Shown piece by piece: positions 6,707-14,481 of a DNA stretch of 46,381 nt (positions within the stretch are counted from its first letter, which is position 1; each line of letters begins with the position of its first letter). The position numbers and the translations under genes are program-made. The notes under the pieces were generated by a model. That model did no database searches. It worked only from the letters and a program-made list of their open reading frames with translations, and had not been told where the DNA came from. Origin of the DNA: an uncultured Bacteroidota bacterium (GTDB taxonomy: Bacteria; Bacteroidota; Bacteroidia; Bacteroidales; P3); contig CACZWL010000018.1 in assembly GCA_902784865.1 (NCBI GenBank), forward strand, positions 1 through 46,381. Direction: 5' to 3'.

Positions 6707-7438
6707 ATGAAAGCTATCATACTTGCCGCCGGGACGGCATCGCGGCTGCGCCCGCTGACCGAGAAGACACCGAAGTGCCTGCTGAAGATAGGCGAACGGA
6801 CGCTGCTGGAGCGTTCGATGGACGCGCTGATAGCCGGCGGCATCGGCGAGTTCTGCATCGTGACAGGCTACCTGCACGAGCAGATCGAGCGCTTCGTGGG
6901 CGAACGCTACCCGCAGGTGCGTGTGCGGTTCATACACAACGCCGACTACGCGACGACGAACAACATCTACTCGCTGTGGCTGGCGCGCCCCGAGGCCGAG
7001 GGCGAGGATATCCTGCTGCTGGACAGCGACTTGCTGTACGACCCGCGAATCATAGTCCGCGTGGCGGAGCACCCGAGCGCGAACATCCTGACGCTGATAC
7101 GCCACGAACTTGGCGACGAGGAGATGAAGGTGATGGTCGACAGCGAAGGCAACCTGCTGAGCGTCAACAAGACCAATCCGCCCGCGGCGTCGGTCGGCGA
7201 GAGTCTGGGAATAGAGAAGATGGGGCGCGAGTACACGCGCGCGTTATATAAGGAATTGGAGCCGATGATGCTGCGCGAGGGGCTGGAGAACAAGTACTAC
7301 GAGCTGGCCTTCGAGCGGCTGATACCGCAGGGGCACACGTACAAGGTGCTGGATGTGAGCGACCTCTTCTCGTGCGAGCTCGACACAGTTGAGGATTTCG
7401 AGAACGCCAAGCAGCTGATTCCCGCGGAGTTGTACTAG
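6707..7438 (+). CDS. Nucleotidyltransferase of the LicC/PntC cytidylyltransferase type
   Basis: A 243-residue single-domain sugar-phosphate-type nucleotidyltransferase. The N-terminal pyrophosphorylase signature LAAGTASRLRPLTEKTPK is at residues 6-23, followed by NADYATTNNIYSLWLAR and the metal site LLLDSDLLYD. The short length and the TTNNIYSLW segment resemble CTP:phosphocholine and aminoethylphosphonate cytidylyltransferases rather than hexose enzymes. It probably activates a phospho- or phosphono-alcohol as its CDP derivative. It converges on the operon of flippase, CDP-alcohol transferase and aminotransferase, which would use such a product. Its TAG stop shares the palindrome CTAG with the stop of the convergent gene. 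The substrate is not determinable here. Confidence 0.8.
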   Translation: MKAIILAAGTASRLRPLTEKTPKCLLKIGERTLLERSMDALIAGGIGEFCIVTGYLHEQIERFVGERYPQVRVRFIHNADYATTNNIYSLWLARPEAEGEDILLLDSDLLYDPRIIVRVAEHPSANILTLIRHELGDEEMKVMVDSEGNLLSVNKTNPPAASVGESLGIEKMGREYTRALYKELEPMMLREGLENKYYELAFERLIPQGHTYKVLDVSDLFSCELDTVEDFENAKQLIPAELY

Positions 7439-8478
7439 ACGCGCTCGTCGATTTTCATCAGCGCCAGTCCGAGGGCTATCCAGAAAATCTCGCGGACGCG
7501 GCAGATGATGCAGACGAAGATGCCGAGCGCGGGTTCGAACCCGAGCAGGGCGATGGAGACGACGAAGCCGCCTTCCTGGACGCCGAGCTGCATGGGCAGG
7601 AAGCCTATGAGGTTGGCCAGGAGGGTGGTGATGGCGAGGATGAGGACCGAGATGATGAAGGTGAGGCCGAGGCCCGAGAAGCCGCCGCCGAAGTCGATGC
7701 CGAACAGAAGCAGCATGAACATGATTTCAAGACTCTGGACCACGCGCGAGAAGTACTCGAGCAGGAGGCTGGTGTAGAAGGCGCGCTTGTCCTGCTGGTG
7801 CAGGGCGGCAATCTCGCGGTCGATGTTGTGGAGGGTGTGGCCGTGGCGGCGCAGGAAGCGCAGGCTCCACTTGGTGAGGAAGGGTATGTGGGCGAGCCAG
7901 CGCATGGCCTTGAACACCATGCCGTTGCGGTAGCCGCGGGAGAAGAAGTAGAAGGCCAGGAGGCAGACGGCGGCGGTGACGGCCAGGAGGATGCGCAGCA
8001 CCGGGCTGAGGGGCACGCGGTCGTAGTGGGCCAGCACGAGGTAGATGAAGATGGAGATGAACCAGAACCAGAAGTGGGCGAAGAAGTGCATCATCACATA
8101 GAGGATGACCGACGACGAGGCGCGCTGGTTGCCAACGTCTTTCGATAGCTCCATGATGCGGTAGGGTTCGCCGCCGAGGCCGCCGACGGGCGTGGCGTAG
8201 TTGAGGGCGTAGCCGGTGACGGTGAGCTTGAAGATGCGCCAGAAGCCGACCTTGCCACTGCCGACGGCGGGGCTTTTGATGATGGAGCGCCAGGAGAGGG
8301 CGTTCATGCCGTAGATGACAACCCAGATGCCGAGGATGGGGATGAGCCAGTAGCCGGCACGGCAGAGGTGCTGCCACAGCTCGACGAAGCTGACCTCGAA
8401 GGTGAAGAGCATCACCACGACGGCCACGATGCCGATGATGAGGAATAGGTTGTTGAGCCGTTTCTTACTCCACTTCAT
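7435..8478 (-). CDS. Flippase-like integral membrane protein (UPF0104 / LPG_synthase_TM)
   Basis: A 347-residue polytopic membrane protein with about eight hydrophobic segments. It has the UPF0104 motifs TGYALNYATPVGGLGGEPYRI and LPMQLGVQEGGFV; members include the MprF flippase domain and AglD-like proteins. I chose ATG 8478 (MKWSKK), which overlaps the upstream stop as ATGA (8475-8478), showing translational coupling with the CDP-alcohol phosphotransferase. A transport or flipping role for the lipid or headgroup made by the neighbours is an inference. Confidence 0.8.
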   Translation of the reverse strand: MKWSKKRLNNLFLIIGIVAVVVMLFTFEVSFVELWQHLCRAGYWLIPILGIWVVIYGMNALSWRSIIKSPAVGSGKVGFWRIFKLTVTGYALNYATPVGGLGGEPYRIMELSKDVGNQRASSSVILYVMMHFFAHFWFWFISIFIYLVLAHYDRVPLSPVLRILLAVTAAVCLLAFYFFSRGYRNGMVFKAMRWLAHIPFLTKWSLRFLRRHGHTLHNIDREIAALHQQDKRAFYTSLLLEYFSRVVQSLEIMFMLLLFGIDFGGGFSGLGLTFIISVLILAITTLLANLIGFLPMQLGVQEGGFVVSIALLGFEPALGIFVCIICRVREIFWIALGLALMKIDERV

Positions 8479-9467
8479 TTTTCTAAAGCAATGGTATTGG
8501 CCAAGTTGCGGCACATGCGCTCGTGACGGCGGTTGACATAGAGGGCGAGGAGCGACATGCAGACAATCTCGAAGAGGAAGGTGAGTACGGGCACGTCGAG
8601 GAGGCAGAAGACGAGGAAGTAGGAGGTGCGGAAGTTGAAGGTGAGCATGCCGTTGTAGGTGAGTATGGGCTTGGAGCGGCTGACGAATTCCTGGCGGTGG
8701 CGCGCGAGGTCGGCGTCAGGCTTGGCGGCGGCGGCGCGCATGACCGCGAGGAGGCGCTGGAACTGCGGGGTGCGCTTCTCCTGCAGGCGGGTGTAGTCGA
8801 TATAGCTGCGCTGGAAGAGGCGCTCGTACCAAGGGGTCTCGGGGCCCATGGCCTCGTACTTGGCACGCTGCTGGACGGAGTTGTCGAGCTCGCTGCCGGC
8901 TTCGCCTTTGAGGAAGAAGAGGTGGGCCTGGATGTAGTAGTCGGCCAGACGCTGCTGCGGGGCGATGCCGCAGACGCCGGAGAGGAGGGCGAGGACGAAG
9001 ACCACGGCGGTGGCTATCAGGACGTTGGACTGGGTGTCGGCGATGCCGAGCCAAGCGAACTCTATGTCGTGGTGGAGGTAGAAGCGGTAGACGAGGGCGG
9101 CGTAGATGGGTACGTACCAGGTGAAGCCTGCCAGGCCGTCGAGGATGCGGCCGAGGGGGCTTTTCTTGCCGGTCATGCGTGCGAGCTGGCCGTCGGCGCA
9201 GTCGAAGATGTCGGCCAAGAAGAGCAGCAGCAGACCCACGATGTTCAGAATCAGGCCGCTGAGGGCTTCGTAGTGGTAGGAGCCGTGGACGAAGAAGAGG
9301 CTACTGGCGGCGCCGATGACCATCGACATGACGGTGACGCTGTTGGGGCTGACGCCGAGCTTGGCGAAGAACTTGGCCCAGTAGTAGCTGAAGGGCCGGA
9401 CGACGTGGTAGTCGAGCCAGTCCTCGGTGTCGGCCGACTTGAGGGTTTTAGCGATTTCCTCTTTCAT
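8475..9467 (-). CDS. CDP-alcohol phosphatidyltransferase family membrane protein
   Basis: A 330-residue membrane enzyme. The CDP-alcohol signature starts at D89: DCADGQLAR (D89, D92, G93, A96, R97), then G106 and D110. The usual pattern ends with a fourth Asp four residues after the third; here residue 114 is Gly (DGLAG), so the presumed catalytic base is missing or displaced. Family enzymes transfer a phospho-alcohol from its CDP ester or form phosphatidyl headgroups. It follows the aminotransferase gene by 6 bp and overlaps the flippase gene, forming a tight operon. A soluble insertion of about 90 residues lies between the middle and the last membrane segments. Confidence 0.85.
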   Translation of the reverse strand: MKEEIAKTLKSADTEDWLDYHVVRPFSYYWAKFFAKLGVSPNSVTVMSMVIGAASSLFFVHGSYHYEALSGLILNIVGLLLLFLADIFDCADGQLARMTGKKSPLGRILDGLAGFTWYVPIYAALVYRFYLHHDIEFAWLGIADTQSNVLIATAVVFVLALLSGVCGIAPQQRLADYYIQAHLFFLKGEAGSELDNSVQQRAKYEAMGPETPWYERLFQRSYIDYTRLQEKRTPQFQRLLAVMRAAAAKPDADLARHRQEFVSRSKPILTYNGMLTFNFRTSYFLVFCLLDVPVLTFLFEIVCMSLLALYVNRRHERMCRNLANTIALEK

Positions 9468-9473
9468 GACGGT

Positions 9474-10514
9474 TTAAGCCTGTGCGTTGAAGACGCGCTT
9501 GATGGTGTCGCAGACGGCCTGCGTCTGTTCCTTGCGGCCGAGGGTGATGCGGAGGCAGTCCTCGAGGCCTTTGTCGCCCATGAACTTGATCTTGTAGTCG
9601 AGGTCGGCGAGGGCCTTTTGAAGGGGTTCCTTGATGGCGAGGGGGTACTTGATGAGGATGAAGTTGGCGACGGACTTGTAGACCTTGAAGCCGGGGAGCG
9701 GGCCGAGCTCGCGCTTGTAGAGCTGGCGCCCCCAGTCCATCTCGTCGGCCACGCGGCGGTAGTGCGCGTCGCTGTCGAGGGCGGCGAGGGCCACAGCCTC
9801 GGAGAAGCGGTTGTAGCCGAGGTATTTGTTGACGTAGCTGATGAACTGGTCGTGGCCTTTGCCGATGAAGCCGAAGCCCACGCGGAGGCCGGGGAGGCCG
9901 TAGAACTTGCTGAGGGTGCGCGAGATGATGAGGTTGGCGTAGCGGTTGACGAGGGGGGCTATGTAGTCGGTGTCGGTGGTGATGAAGTTGGCGTAGGCCT
10001 CGTCGACGAGGACCATGGTGTCGGCGGGTATGTTCTCCATGATGCGGCCTATCTCGGTGGCGGAGAGGGCGTTGCCGGTGGGGTTGTTGGGCGAGGCGAG
10101 GAGGAGCATGCGGGGGTGCTTGGCGTTGGTGAGGGCGATGACCTCGTCGACGTCGTAGGCGAAGGTGTCGCCGACCTCGTGGAGGGGGTACATCTCGAAG
10201 GTGCCGCCGCACTCGCTGGCCACGCGGTTGTAGTACCACCATGAGTATTCGGGGATGAGGATATTCTTGCGGTCGCCGCACATGAGGAAGTAGTGGATGG
10301 CGTTCTTGAGCATGTCCTCGCCGCCGTAGGTGAGGAGGACCTGCTCCTCGGGGACGCCGAAGAGCTCGCTGACGCGGACGGAGATGACGCTTTTCTTGCC
10401 TTGGTCGTAGATGCGGGTGTAGAAACAGAGGTCCTGCGGGTCGAAACTCTTTACTGCCTCGACAACTTTGGGGCTTGGTTCGAAGTTGAATTCGTTTCTA
10501 TCAAGATAATTCAT
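9474..10514 (-). CDS. HisC-like PLP-dependent aminotransferase
   Basis: A 346-residue fold-type I aminotransferase. It shows YGGEDMLKNAI (HisC has GSDEI here), SPNNPTGNAL, LVDEAYANF and the PLP lysine in SRTLSKFYGLPGLRVGFGF. Motif order matches the HisC/CobD subfamily: histidinol-phosphate aminotransferase or threonine-phosphate decarboxylase. No other his gene is near; the operon continues with a CDP-alcohol transferase and a flippase, so a role in making an aminoalcohol-phosphate headgroup is more likely than histidine synthesis. It is the first gene of the operon, with its own promoter at 10598-10628. Confidence 0.85.
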   Translation of the reverse strand: MNYLDRNEFNFEPSPKVVEAVKSFDPQDLCFYTRIYDQGKKSVISVRVSELFGVPEEQVLLTYGGEDMLKNAIHYFLMCGDRKNILIPEYSWWYYNRVASECGGTFEMYPLHEVGDTFAYDVDEVIALTNAKHPRMLLLASPNNPTGNALSATEIGRIMENIPADTMVLVDEAYANFITTDTDYIAPLVNRYANLIISRTLSKFYGLPGLRVGFGFIGKGHDQFISYVNKYLGYNRFSEAVALAALDSDAHYRRVADEMDWGRQLYKRELGPLPGFKVYKSVANFILIKYPLAIKEPLQKALADLDYKIKFMGDKGLEDCLRITLGRKEQTQAVCDTIKRVFNAQA

Positions 10515-10597
10515 AGTCCAAATATTAGATATACCATTCTGGTTTTCAATACGCTACAACGCCATGCCCCAGTACGGGGAGCGTTATAAACAATTTG

Positions 10598-10628
10598 CAA
10601 ATATACAATATTTTTGTGGATTGGCAAA
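10598..10628 (-). promoter_or_regulatory. Promoter of the aminotransferase operon
   Basis: On the minus strand TTTG (10628-10625) and TATATTTG (10605-10598) are separated by 19 bp. It lies about 84 bp upstream of ATG 10514. Confidence 0.75.
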
Positions 10629-10663
10629 CAATTATCACAAAAATAATGATATTCCGCCGGCAA

Positions 10664-11683
10664 TCAGAAGAGTTCTTGCTGTGTTCCCTGCTTGATTTTG
10701 CCGAGGTGCTGGTAGGCGAGCATGGTGGCTTCGCGGCCGCGTGGGGTGCGCATGAGGTAGCCTTCCTGTATGAGGTAGGGCTCGTAAACCTCCTCGACCG
10801 TGCCGGCGTCCTCGCCGACGGCGGTGGCCACGGTGTTGAGGCCCACGGGGCCGCCGCGGAACTTGTCGATTATCGTGGTGAGGATGCGTATGTCCATGTC
10901 GTCCAATCCGTTGCGGTCGACGTTGAGGGCCTGGAGGGCGTAGCGGGCGATGTCGAGGGTGATGGTGCCGTCGCCCTTCACCTGGGCGAAGTCGCGCACA
11001 CGGCGCAGCAGGCGGTTGGCGATGCGGGGGGTGCCGCGCGAGCGGCGCGCTATCTCGATGGCGCTCTCGCTCGTGATCTTCACCTGCAGCAGGCCGGCCG
11101 AGCGGTTGACGATCTGGGTCAGCGTGTCGGCGTCGTAGTACTCGAGGCGACAGTTGATGCCGAAGCGGGCGCGCAGCGGGGCGGTGAGCATGCCGCTGCG
11201 GGTGGTGGCGCCGATGAGGGTGAAGGGTTTCAGATTCAGCTGCACGCTGCGGGCGGCGGGGCCGGACTCGATCATGATGTCGATGCGGAAGTCCTCCATG
11301 GCGCTGTAGAGGTACTCCTCGATGACGGGCGAGAGGCGGTGGATCTCATCGATGAAAAGCACGTCGTTGGCCTCGAGGGAGGTGAGGAGGCCTGCCAGGT
11401 CGCCCGGCTTGTCGAGCACGGGGCCGCTGGTGGTCTTGATGCCCACGCCCAGCTCGTTGGCTATGATGTTGGAGAGGGTGGTCTTGCCGAGGCCCGGGGG
11501 GCCGTAGAGGAGCACGTGGTCCAGCGGCTCGCCGCGCTCCTTGGCGGCGCGGACGAAGACCTTGAGGTTCTCCACCACCTGGTGCTGCCCGGCAAAGCTG
11601 TCGAACCCCGAAGGGCGCAACGCACGCTCCAACTCCTTCTCCTTCGCGGAGATATTCTGACTGTTCAGATTGTCATTTCTCAC
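10664..11683 (-). CDS. ruvB: Holliday junction branch migration ATPase RuvB
   Basis: Motor of RuvABC that drives branch migration during recombinational repair. The 339 residues are full length: Walker [10 protein letters not shown] (about residue 61), Walker [13 protein letters not shown], sensor region [22 protein letters not shown] with the arginine finger, and the C-terminal winged helix ([23 protein letters not shown]). It is a single-gene unit: ruvA and ruvC are not adjacent. The promoter is at 11729-11760. Confidence 0.97.
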   Translation of the reverse strand: MRNDNLNSQNISAKEKELERALRPSGFDSFAGQHQVVENLKVFVRAAKERGEPLDHVLLYGPPGLGKTTLSNIIANELGVGIKTTSGPVLDKPGDLAGLLTSLEANDVLFIDEIHRLSPVIEEYLYSAMEDFRIDIMIESGPAARSVQLNLKPFTLIGATTRSGMLTAPLRARFGINCRLEYYDADTLTQIVNRSAGLLQVKITSESAIEIARRSRGTPRIANRLLRRVRDFAQVKGDGTITLDIARYALQALNVDRNGLDDMDIRILTTIIDKFRGGPVGLNTVATAVGEDAGTVEEVYEPYLIQEGYLMRTPRGREATMLAYQHLGKIKQGTQQELF

Positions 11684-11728
11684 TGGTTCAACTGTTTATA
11701 AGGTGTCCGAGACCTTCGGTTCACGGTG

Positions 11729-11760
11729 CAAAGGTAAGGTTTTTTGCCGACATGACCAAA
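11729..11760 (-). promoter_or_regulatory. Promoter of ruvB
   Basis: Minus-strand TTTG (11760-11757) and TACCTTTG (11736-11729), 20 bp apart, 46 bp before ATG 11683. Confidence 0.75.
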
Positions 11761-11852
11761 CAAACCTTCCGCACACGTCGCAACTTGCAGTCCCACAGCA
11801 AGATAAACCCCCTGGGCAAAAATTGCCCAAAAATGCGCTTCCGACGGGATTT

Positions 11853-11930
11853 TCGCCAAAACACAACAGGGTGATTTACAGCACGCTATACACACCTGCT
11901 TCTGCCCCTCTTCTGCCCTTCCTGGGGGTT
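11853..11930 (+). repeat. Interspersed TTCTGCC element, copy D
   Basis: AAAACACAACAGGGTGATTTACAG is represented at 11856-11880, then CTTCTGCCCCTCTTCTGCCC at 11899-11918. It shares the AAAACACAACAG lead-in with copy F. It lies in the 611-bp gap between divergent ruvB and the stress protein gene. Confidence 0.8.
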
Positions 11931-11992
11931 GCTTGGGGGTGGGGAGAATCTGGCAACTCACCCCGGTGGAAACGCCACCCCCCGACCGCGCC

Positions 11993-12175
11993 GCCCCGCA
12001 GGGGCACAAGAACATAGGCGGGGGCAGCGCCCCCGTAAGAGACCTCCCACGACCACGCCGCCCCGTAGGGGCTTAAGTACCAACCGCTTATGCCCCTGCG
12101 GGGCGCATCGCCGTTTCAACCGACGGCATCGGGGGCGTTGCCCCCGCCTAAATTCTTACGCCCCCTTCGGGGGCG
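11993..12175. repeat. Cluster of six G/C hairpins with 3-nt loops
   Basis: Six perfect small hairpins follow one another: 11993-12005 (GCCCC/GGGGC), 12019-12035 (CGGGGGC/GCCCCCG), 12060-12072, 12092-12104, 12130-12146 and 12159-12175 (CGCCCCC/GGGGGCG). Each has a 3-nt loop, and the two types GCCCC-nnn-GGGGC and GGGGGC-nnn-GCCCCC are mixed. No gene is supported here; the short reading frames are Pro/Arg artefacts. It resembles a REP-type cluster next to copy D. Confidence 0.75.
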
Positions 12176-12294
12176 CCCTCTCTCTCAACGCCACGCCGCC
12201 ACACGTACCCCGAAAAAAAGAAAAAAATTCAACACCTCGCAATAAAACAACCTTTTGCGCGTTATAACTGAAATTAACAAAAAACATAGCAAGC

Positions 12295-13134
12295 ATGAAA
12301 CCTATCATAGTCGGTACCGACTTCTCCGAAGGCTCCTACGTGGCACTCGAACTGGCCATCGACGTGGCCAACCGCTTCCAGAGCGACATCATCCTCATCT
12401 GGGCCCGCCGCGAAAAACTGCTGTTCGACAACGACCAGCTCAACACCATGAAAAACCTGGCCGAAGACAAGCTTCAGATGCTCTGCGAGAAATACCAGCC
12501 CGCCCTGAAGCACGGCACCATGCGCTGGCAGATCACCAGCGGCAAGGTGGCGCCGGCCCTGGCCACGACGGCCACGCGCGAACTGGCCTCGATGATCATC
12601 ATCGGCACCAACGGCGCCTCGGGCTTTGAGAAATACTGGATGGGCAGCCAGGCCGTGCGCATCGTGCAGGACTCGCCCTGCCCCGTGCTCACCGTGCGCC
12701 AGGGCTACGACTTCCACAAGCAGCTGGAGCGCATCGTGGTGCCCATACGCGTCAACGCCAACTCGCGCCAGAAGGTGCCGCCGGCAGCCTCGATGGCCAA
12801 AATCTTCGGCTCCGAGGTGCACATCCTCGGCCTGCTCGACCTCAAGGAGGAGGAGAGCGCCCTGCGCACCTACGTGCAGCAGTCGATGGACTACCTCGAG
12901 AAAGAAGGCGTCAAGTACCACTTCGACATCCGCCCCTACTCCAGCTACTGCGACACGGTGCTCAACTACGCCGACGAGCTGAAGGCCGACCTGGTGGTCA
13001 TCAACACCGAGCAAGACCGCATCATCAGCCAGATATTCCTGGGAACCAACGCACAACAGATTGTCCACCGCTCGCAGATCCCCGTGCTCTGCATCCACCC
13101 GGCCGACTTCATCAACGTGTCGGCTAAGATTTAA
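12295..13134 (+). CDS. Universal stress protein, tandem Usp domains
   Basis: A 279-residue cytoplasmic protein of two UspA domains. Domain 1 (about 1-145) starts KPIIVGTDFSEGSYVALELA and keeps the ATP-binding loop GTNGASGFEKYWMGS before PCPVLTV. Domain 2 (about 150-279) starts ERIVVPIRV but has a degenerate loop (INTEQDRIISQIFLGTNAQ), so only one domain may bind nucleotide. The function is general stress tolerance; the target is unknown. It stands alone, with a 50-bp gap holding a hairpin before the flavoprotein gene. Confidence 0.9.
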   Translation: MKPIIVGTDFSEGSYVALELAIDVANRFQSDIILIWARREKLLFDNDQLNTMKNLAEDKLQMLCEKYQPALKHGTMRWQITSGKVAPALATTATRELASMIIIGTNGASGFEKYWMGSQAVRIVQDSPCPVLTVRQGYDFHKQLERIVVPIRVNANSRQKVPPAASMAKIFGSEVHILGLLDLKEEESALRTYVQQSMDYLEKEGVKYHFDIRPYSSYCDTVLNYADELKADLVVINTEQDRIISQIFLGTNAQQIVHRSQIPVLCIHPADFINVSAKI

Positions 13135-13149
13135 AAGCCTCACCCCCAA

Positions 13150-13171
13150 CCCCTCTCCCGTGGGAGAGGGG
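13150..13171. repeat. REP-like hairpin CCCCTCTCCC / GGGAGAGGGG
   Basis: A perfect 10-bp inverted repeat with a GT loop, preceded by CACCCCCAAC. It lies between the stop at 13134 and the ATG at 13186. This kind of palindrome recurs in many bacterial intergenic regions; it could also slow transcription into the next gene. Confidence 0.65.
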
Positions 13172-13185
13172 AGTAGATAGAAATT

Positions 13186-14481
13186 ATGGAATATGACGTG
13201 ATAGTGGTTGGTGGCGGCGCGGCGGGCCTGATGGCCGCCGTGGTGGCGGCCGAGCGCGGCAAGCGGGTGCTGCTACTGGAGAAGATGGACCAGTGCGGCC
13301 GCAAGCTGCGCATCACCGGCAAAGGCCGCTGCAACCTCACCAACACCGCCCCCTTGCGCGAGACGCTGCCCCACATAGGCTCCTCCACCGCCGGCACGAC
13401 AAAGAAGCCCGGCCAGGACGGCGGCGTGTGGCTGCGCAACGCCTACGGACGCTTCTTCAACCGCGAGCTGATGGACTTCTTCGAGCGCCGCGGCGTACCC
13501 CTCGTCGAGGAACGCGGCGGACGCGTGTTCCCCGCCAGCGGCAAGGCCCTCGACATATTCCTAGCCCTTATTGGCGAACTGGAGCAGAGCCCGTTGGTCA
13601 CCATCCGCAAGAACTGTACGGCAAAAAAAATCGAGACCCTCGACGGACAAACCACCGGTGTGGTGTTGCAGAATGGCGACCGCATCAGCTGCCGACACAT
13701 AATACTGGCCACCGGAGGCCTCTCCTACCCCACCACCGGCTCGACCGGCGCAGGCCACTTGATGGCCAAAACGCTGGGCCACACGGTGGTGGACACCGTG
13801 CCGTCGCTGGTGGCGCTGAAGTGCGAGGAGAAGATACCGGAGGAACTTGTCAGCTTCCAACTGAAGAACGTGCAACTATCCGTACTCGACGGAGACACAA
13901 CGATTTACAAGTCACCCATCGGCGAGCTGACCTTCAACCCCGACGGGCTGGCCGGTCCGCTGACCCTCTCCGCCAGCCGTCACGCCACACGTCCCCTCCA
14001 CTCACGCAATCACGCACTTACACAATCACACAATCTGAAGGCCCTGCTCGACCTCAAGCCCGCCCTCACGGCCGAGCAGCTGGACCGCCGCCTACAGACC
14101 GACCTAGACCAGAACGGCACCCGCATCTTCAACGACGCCCTGCGCCTCTGGCTGCCTGCCGAACTCATACCGCTGGCGCTGAAGCAATTGCATATAGAAT
14201 ACTACAAGCGCCTGCACCAAATCAACGGCGAGGAACGAAGCCGCCTGGGCCGCTGGCTGAAGGGCGTACCCTTCACCCTCACCGGCACCCGCGACTGGAC
14301 CGAGGCCATCGTCACCCAAGGCGGCGTGTCGCTGGCCGAAGTGAACCCCAAGACAATGGAATCGCGCCTGGTGAAAGGCCTCTACATCGTCGGCGAACTG
14401 CTCGACCTCGACGCCGACACCGGCGGCTACAACCTCCAAATCGCCTTCTCCACCGGCCACGCCGCCAGCGAATCGCTATAG
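13186..14481 (+). CDS. NAD(P)/FAD-dependent oxidoreductase, HI0933/BaiN family
   Basis: A 431-residue flavoprotein. The dinucleotide-binding motif GGGAAGLMAA is at residues 9-18, followed by the family motifs GRKLRITGKGRCNLTN and ATGGLSYPTTGSTGAGH, and the C-terminal FAD site GLYIVGELLDLDADTGGYNLQIAFSTG. The reaction of most members is unknown; BaiN-type members reduce bile-acid intermediates, which cannot be inferred here. An unusual segment, HSRNHALTQSHN, after LTLSASRHATRP is encoded by an 8-bp tandem array. The stop overlaps the convergent gene's stop within CTATAG (14476-14481). Confidence 0.88.
   Translation: MEYDVIVVGGGAAGLMAAVVAAERGKRVLLLEKMDQCGRKLRITGKGRCNLTNTAPLRETLPHIGSSTAGTTKKPGQDGGVWLRNAYGRFFNRELMDFFERRGVPLVEERGGRVFPASGKALDIFLALIGELEQSPLVTIRKNCTAKKIETLDGQTTGVVLQNGDRISCRHIILATGGLSYPTTGSTGAGHLMAKTLGHTVVDTVPSLVALKCEEKIPEELVSFQLKNVQLSVLDGDTTIYKSPIGELTFNPDGLAGPLTLSASRHATRPLHSRNHALTQSHNLKALLDLKPALTAEQLDRRLQTDLDQNGTRIFNDALRLWLPAELIPLALKQLHIEYYKRLHQINGEERSRLGRWLKGVPFTLTGTRDWTEAIVTQGGVSLAEVNPKTMESRLVKGLYIVGELLDLDADTGGYNLQIAFSTGHAASESL
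14003..14034 (+). repeat. In-gene 8-bp tandem array in the flavoprotein gene
   Basis: CACGCAAT, CACGCACT, TACACAAT, CACACAAT: four 8-bp units in register. It encodes a polar loop in the flavoprotein. The sequence is unlike the GC-rich codons on both sides. Confidence 0.75.

Noticed and set aside
8523-10244. 573-codon open frame on the plus strand
   Set aside because: Antisense of the CDP-alcohol transferase and aminotransferase genes; composition is dominated by Glu, Val, Asp and Gly as expected from reverse reading of GC-rich codons.
9474-10514. Histidinol-phosphate aminotransferase of histidine biosynthesis
   Set aside because: The family resemblance is real, but no his gene is adjacent and the operon partners point to headgroup synthesis; kept only as a HisC-like aminotransferase.
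11929-12267. 112-codon plus-strand frame
   Set aside because: It translates the hairpin cluster into Pro/Arg/Gly low complexity and has no start signal.
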